DNA from: Saccoglossus kowalevskii
Lineage: Eukaryota > Hemichordata > Enteropneusta > Harrimaniidae
NCBI RefSeq assembly: GCF_000003605.2
Contig: NW_003156347.1
Span: 1 to 20,433, forward strand
DNA: 20,433 nt
Direction of reading: 5' to 3'
A model generated the notes under the pieces. That model did not search any database. It worked only from the letters and a program-made list of their open reading frames with translations, and was not told the origin of the DNA. How positions within the stretch are numbered: the first letter of the stretch is position 1; each line of letters starts with the position of its first letter. This document shows positions 19,812 to 20,433 of the stretch, piece after piece. The translations under genes and the position numbers were made by a program.

Positions 19812-20433
19812 CTCGTATACGGCGATCATCGCTATTGGAGTGAAGGACTACTAGTATACGGCGATCATCGCTATTGGAGTGAGGGACTACTAGTATACGG
19901 TGACCATCGCTATTGGAGTGAGGGACTACTAGTATACGGCGATCATCGCTATTGGAGTGAAGGACTACTAGTATATGGCGACCATCGCTATTGGAGTGAG
20001 GGACTACTAGTATACGGCGACCATCGCTATTGGAGTGAGGGACTACTAGTATACGGCGACCATCGCTATTGGAGTGAGGGACTACTAGTATACGGCGATC
20101 ATCGCTATTGGAGTGAAGGACTACTAGTATATGGCGACCAACGCTATTGGAGTGAGGGACTACTAGTATATGGCGACCATCGCTATTGGAGTGAGGGACT
20201 ACTAGTATACGGCGACCATCGCTATTGGAGTGAGGGACTACTAGTAAACGGCGACCATCACTATTGGAGTGAGGGACTACTAGTATACGGCGACCATCGC
20301 TATTGGAGTGAGGGACTACTAATAAACGGCGATCATCACTATTGGAGTGAGGGACTACTAGTATACGGCGACCATCACTATTGGAGTGAGGGACTACTAG
20401 TATACGGCGACCATCGCTATTGGAGTGAGGGAC
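19812..20433 (+). repeat. 39-bp tandem array 7 (about 15 units, cut by window end)
   Basis: Follows the start of array 4: the landmark CTACTAATAAAC is 900 bp from the linker start in both (20316 here), and the ACCAACGC unit is present near 20139. No stop or indel is seen before the edge. The repeat continues beyond this window. Confidence 0.96.

Noticed and set aside
2643..20433. CRISPR-like array
   Set aside because: The 39-bp units are directly contiguous with no unique spacers, the context is eukaryotic and no cas-like gene is present. The 393-bp linkers are themselves identical repeats, not spacers.

Overview
The window looks like eukaryotic, most likely invertebrate animal, nuclear DNA. 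It has long AT-rich non-coding stretches, no operon-like gene packing, the decayed 3' end of a non-LTR (LINE) retrotransposon of a kind familiar from marine invertebrate genomes, and a very large nested tandem repeat. I recognise no intact conventional gene. The species cannot be read from the sequence; 'marine invertebrate' is an inference from the style of the LINE.

Layout. Positions 1-475 are single-copy DNA without a recognisable gene. Positions 476-1224 hold a 5'-truncated LINE copy: a broken reverse-transcriptase C-terminal coding remnant (509-993), a 3' tail with a UUCG hairpin, and a candidate target-site duplication (476-491 and 1209-1224). Positions 1225-2091 are featureless single-copy DNA. 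Positions 2092-2245 carry a cluster of promoter-like motifs (an NRF-1-type palindrome, a CACGTG E-box, a GC box and a CRE-like TGACGTC) just outside the repeat.

From 2246 to the end the window is a higher-order repeat. A 393-bp linker occurs seven times (starting at 2250, 4734, 6516, 8064, 11604, 14243 and 19419). I noticed only one base that varies among the copies. Each linker is followed by a head-to-tail array of a 39-bp unit. Array lengths are about 53, 35, 29, 80, 57 and 122 full units, plus about 15 in the last, cut array, so roughly 390 units in all. The right edge of the window lies inside the array, so the locus continues.

The 39-bp unit is 13 codons long. One forward frame reads as a 13-residue peptide repeat, LVYGDHRYWSEGL. 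With the linker this gives gene-like cassettes: TATA box, leader, ATG, peptide-repeat frame, and a stop codon plus AATAAA in the next linker. Only two of the six complete cassettes are unbroken. Two share a TAG nonsense change and two have frameshifts. One reverse frame is also open, and unit variation is dominated by CpG decay. I therefore favour a methylated, rapidly rearranging satellite, with a tandem repeat-protein gene family as the less likely but testable alternative.

History visible in the sequence: the same ordered unit variants recur from cassette to cassette, and blocks are mosaically shared between cassettes. This implies that whole linker-plus-array cassettes were duplicated and recombined recently, after the units had already diversified.
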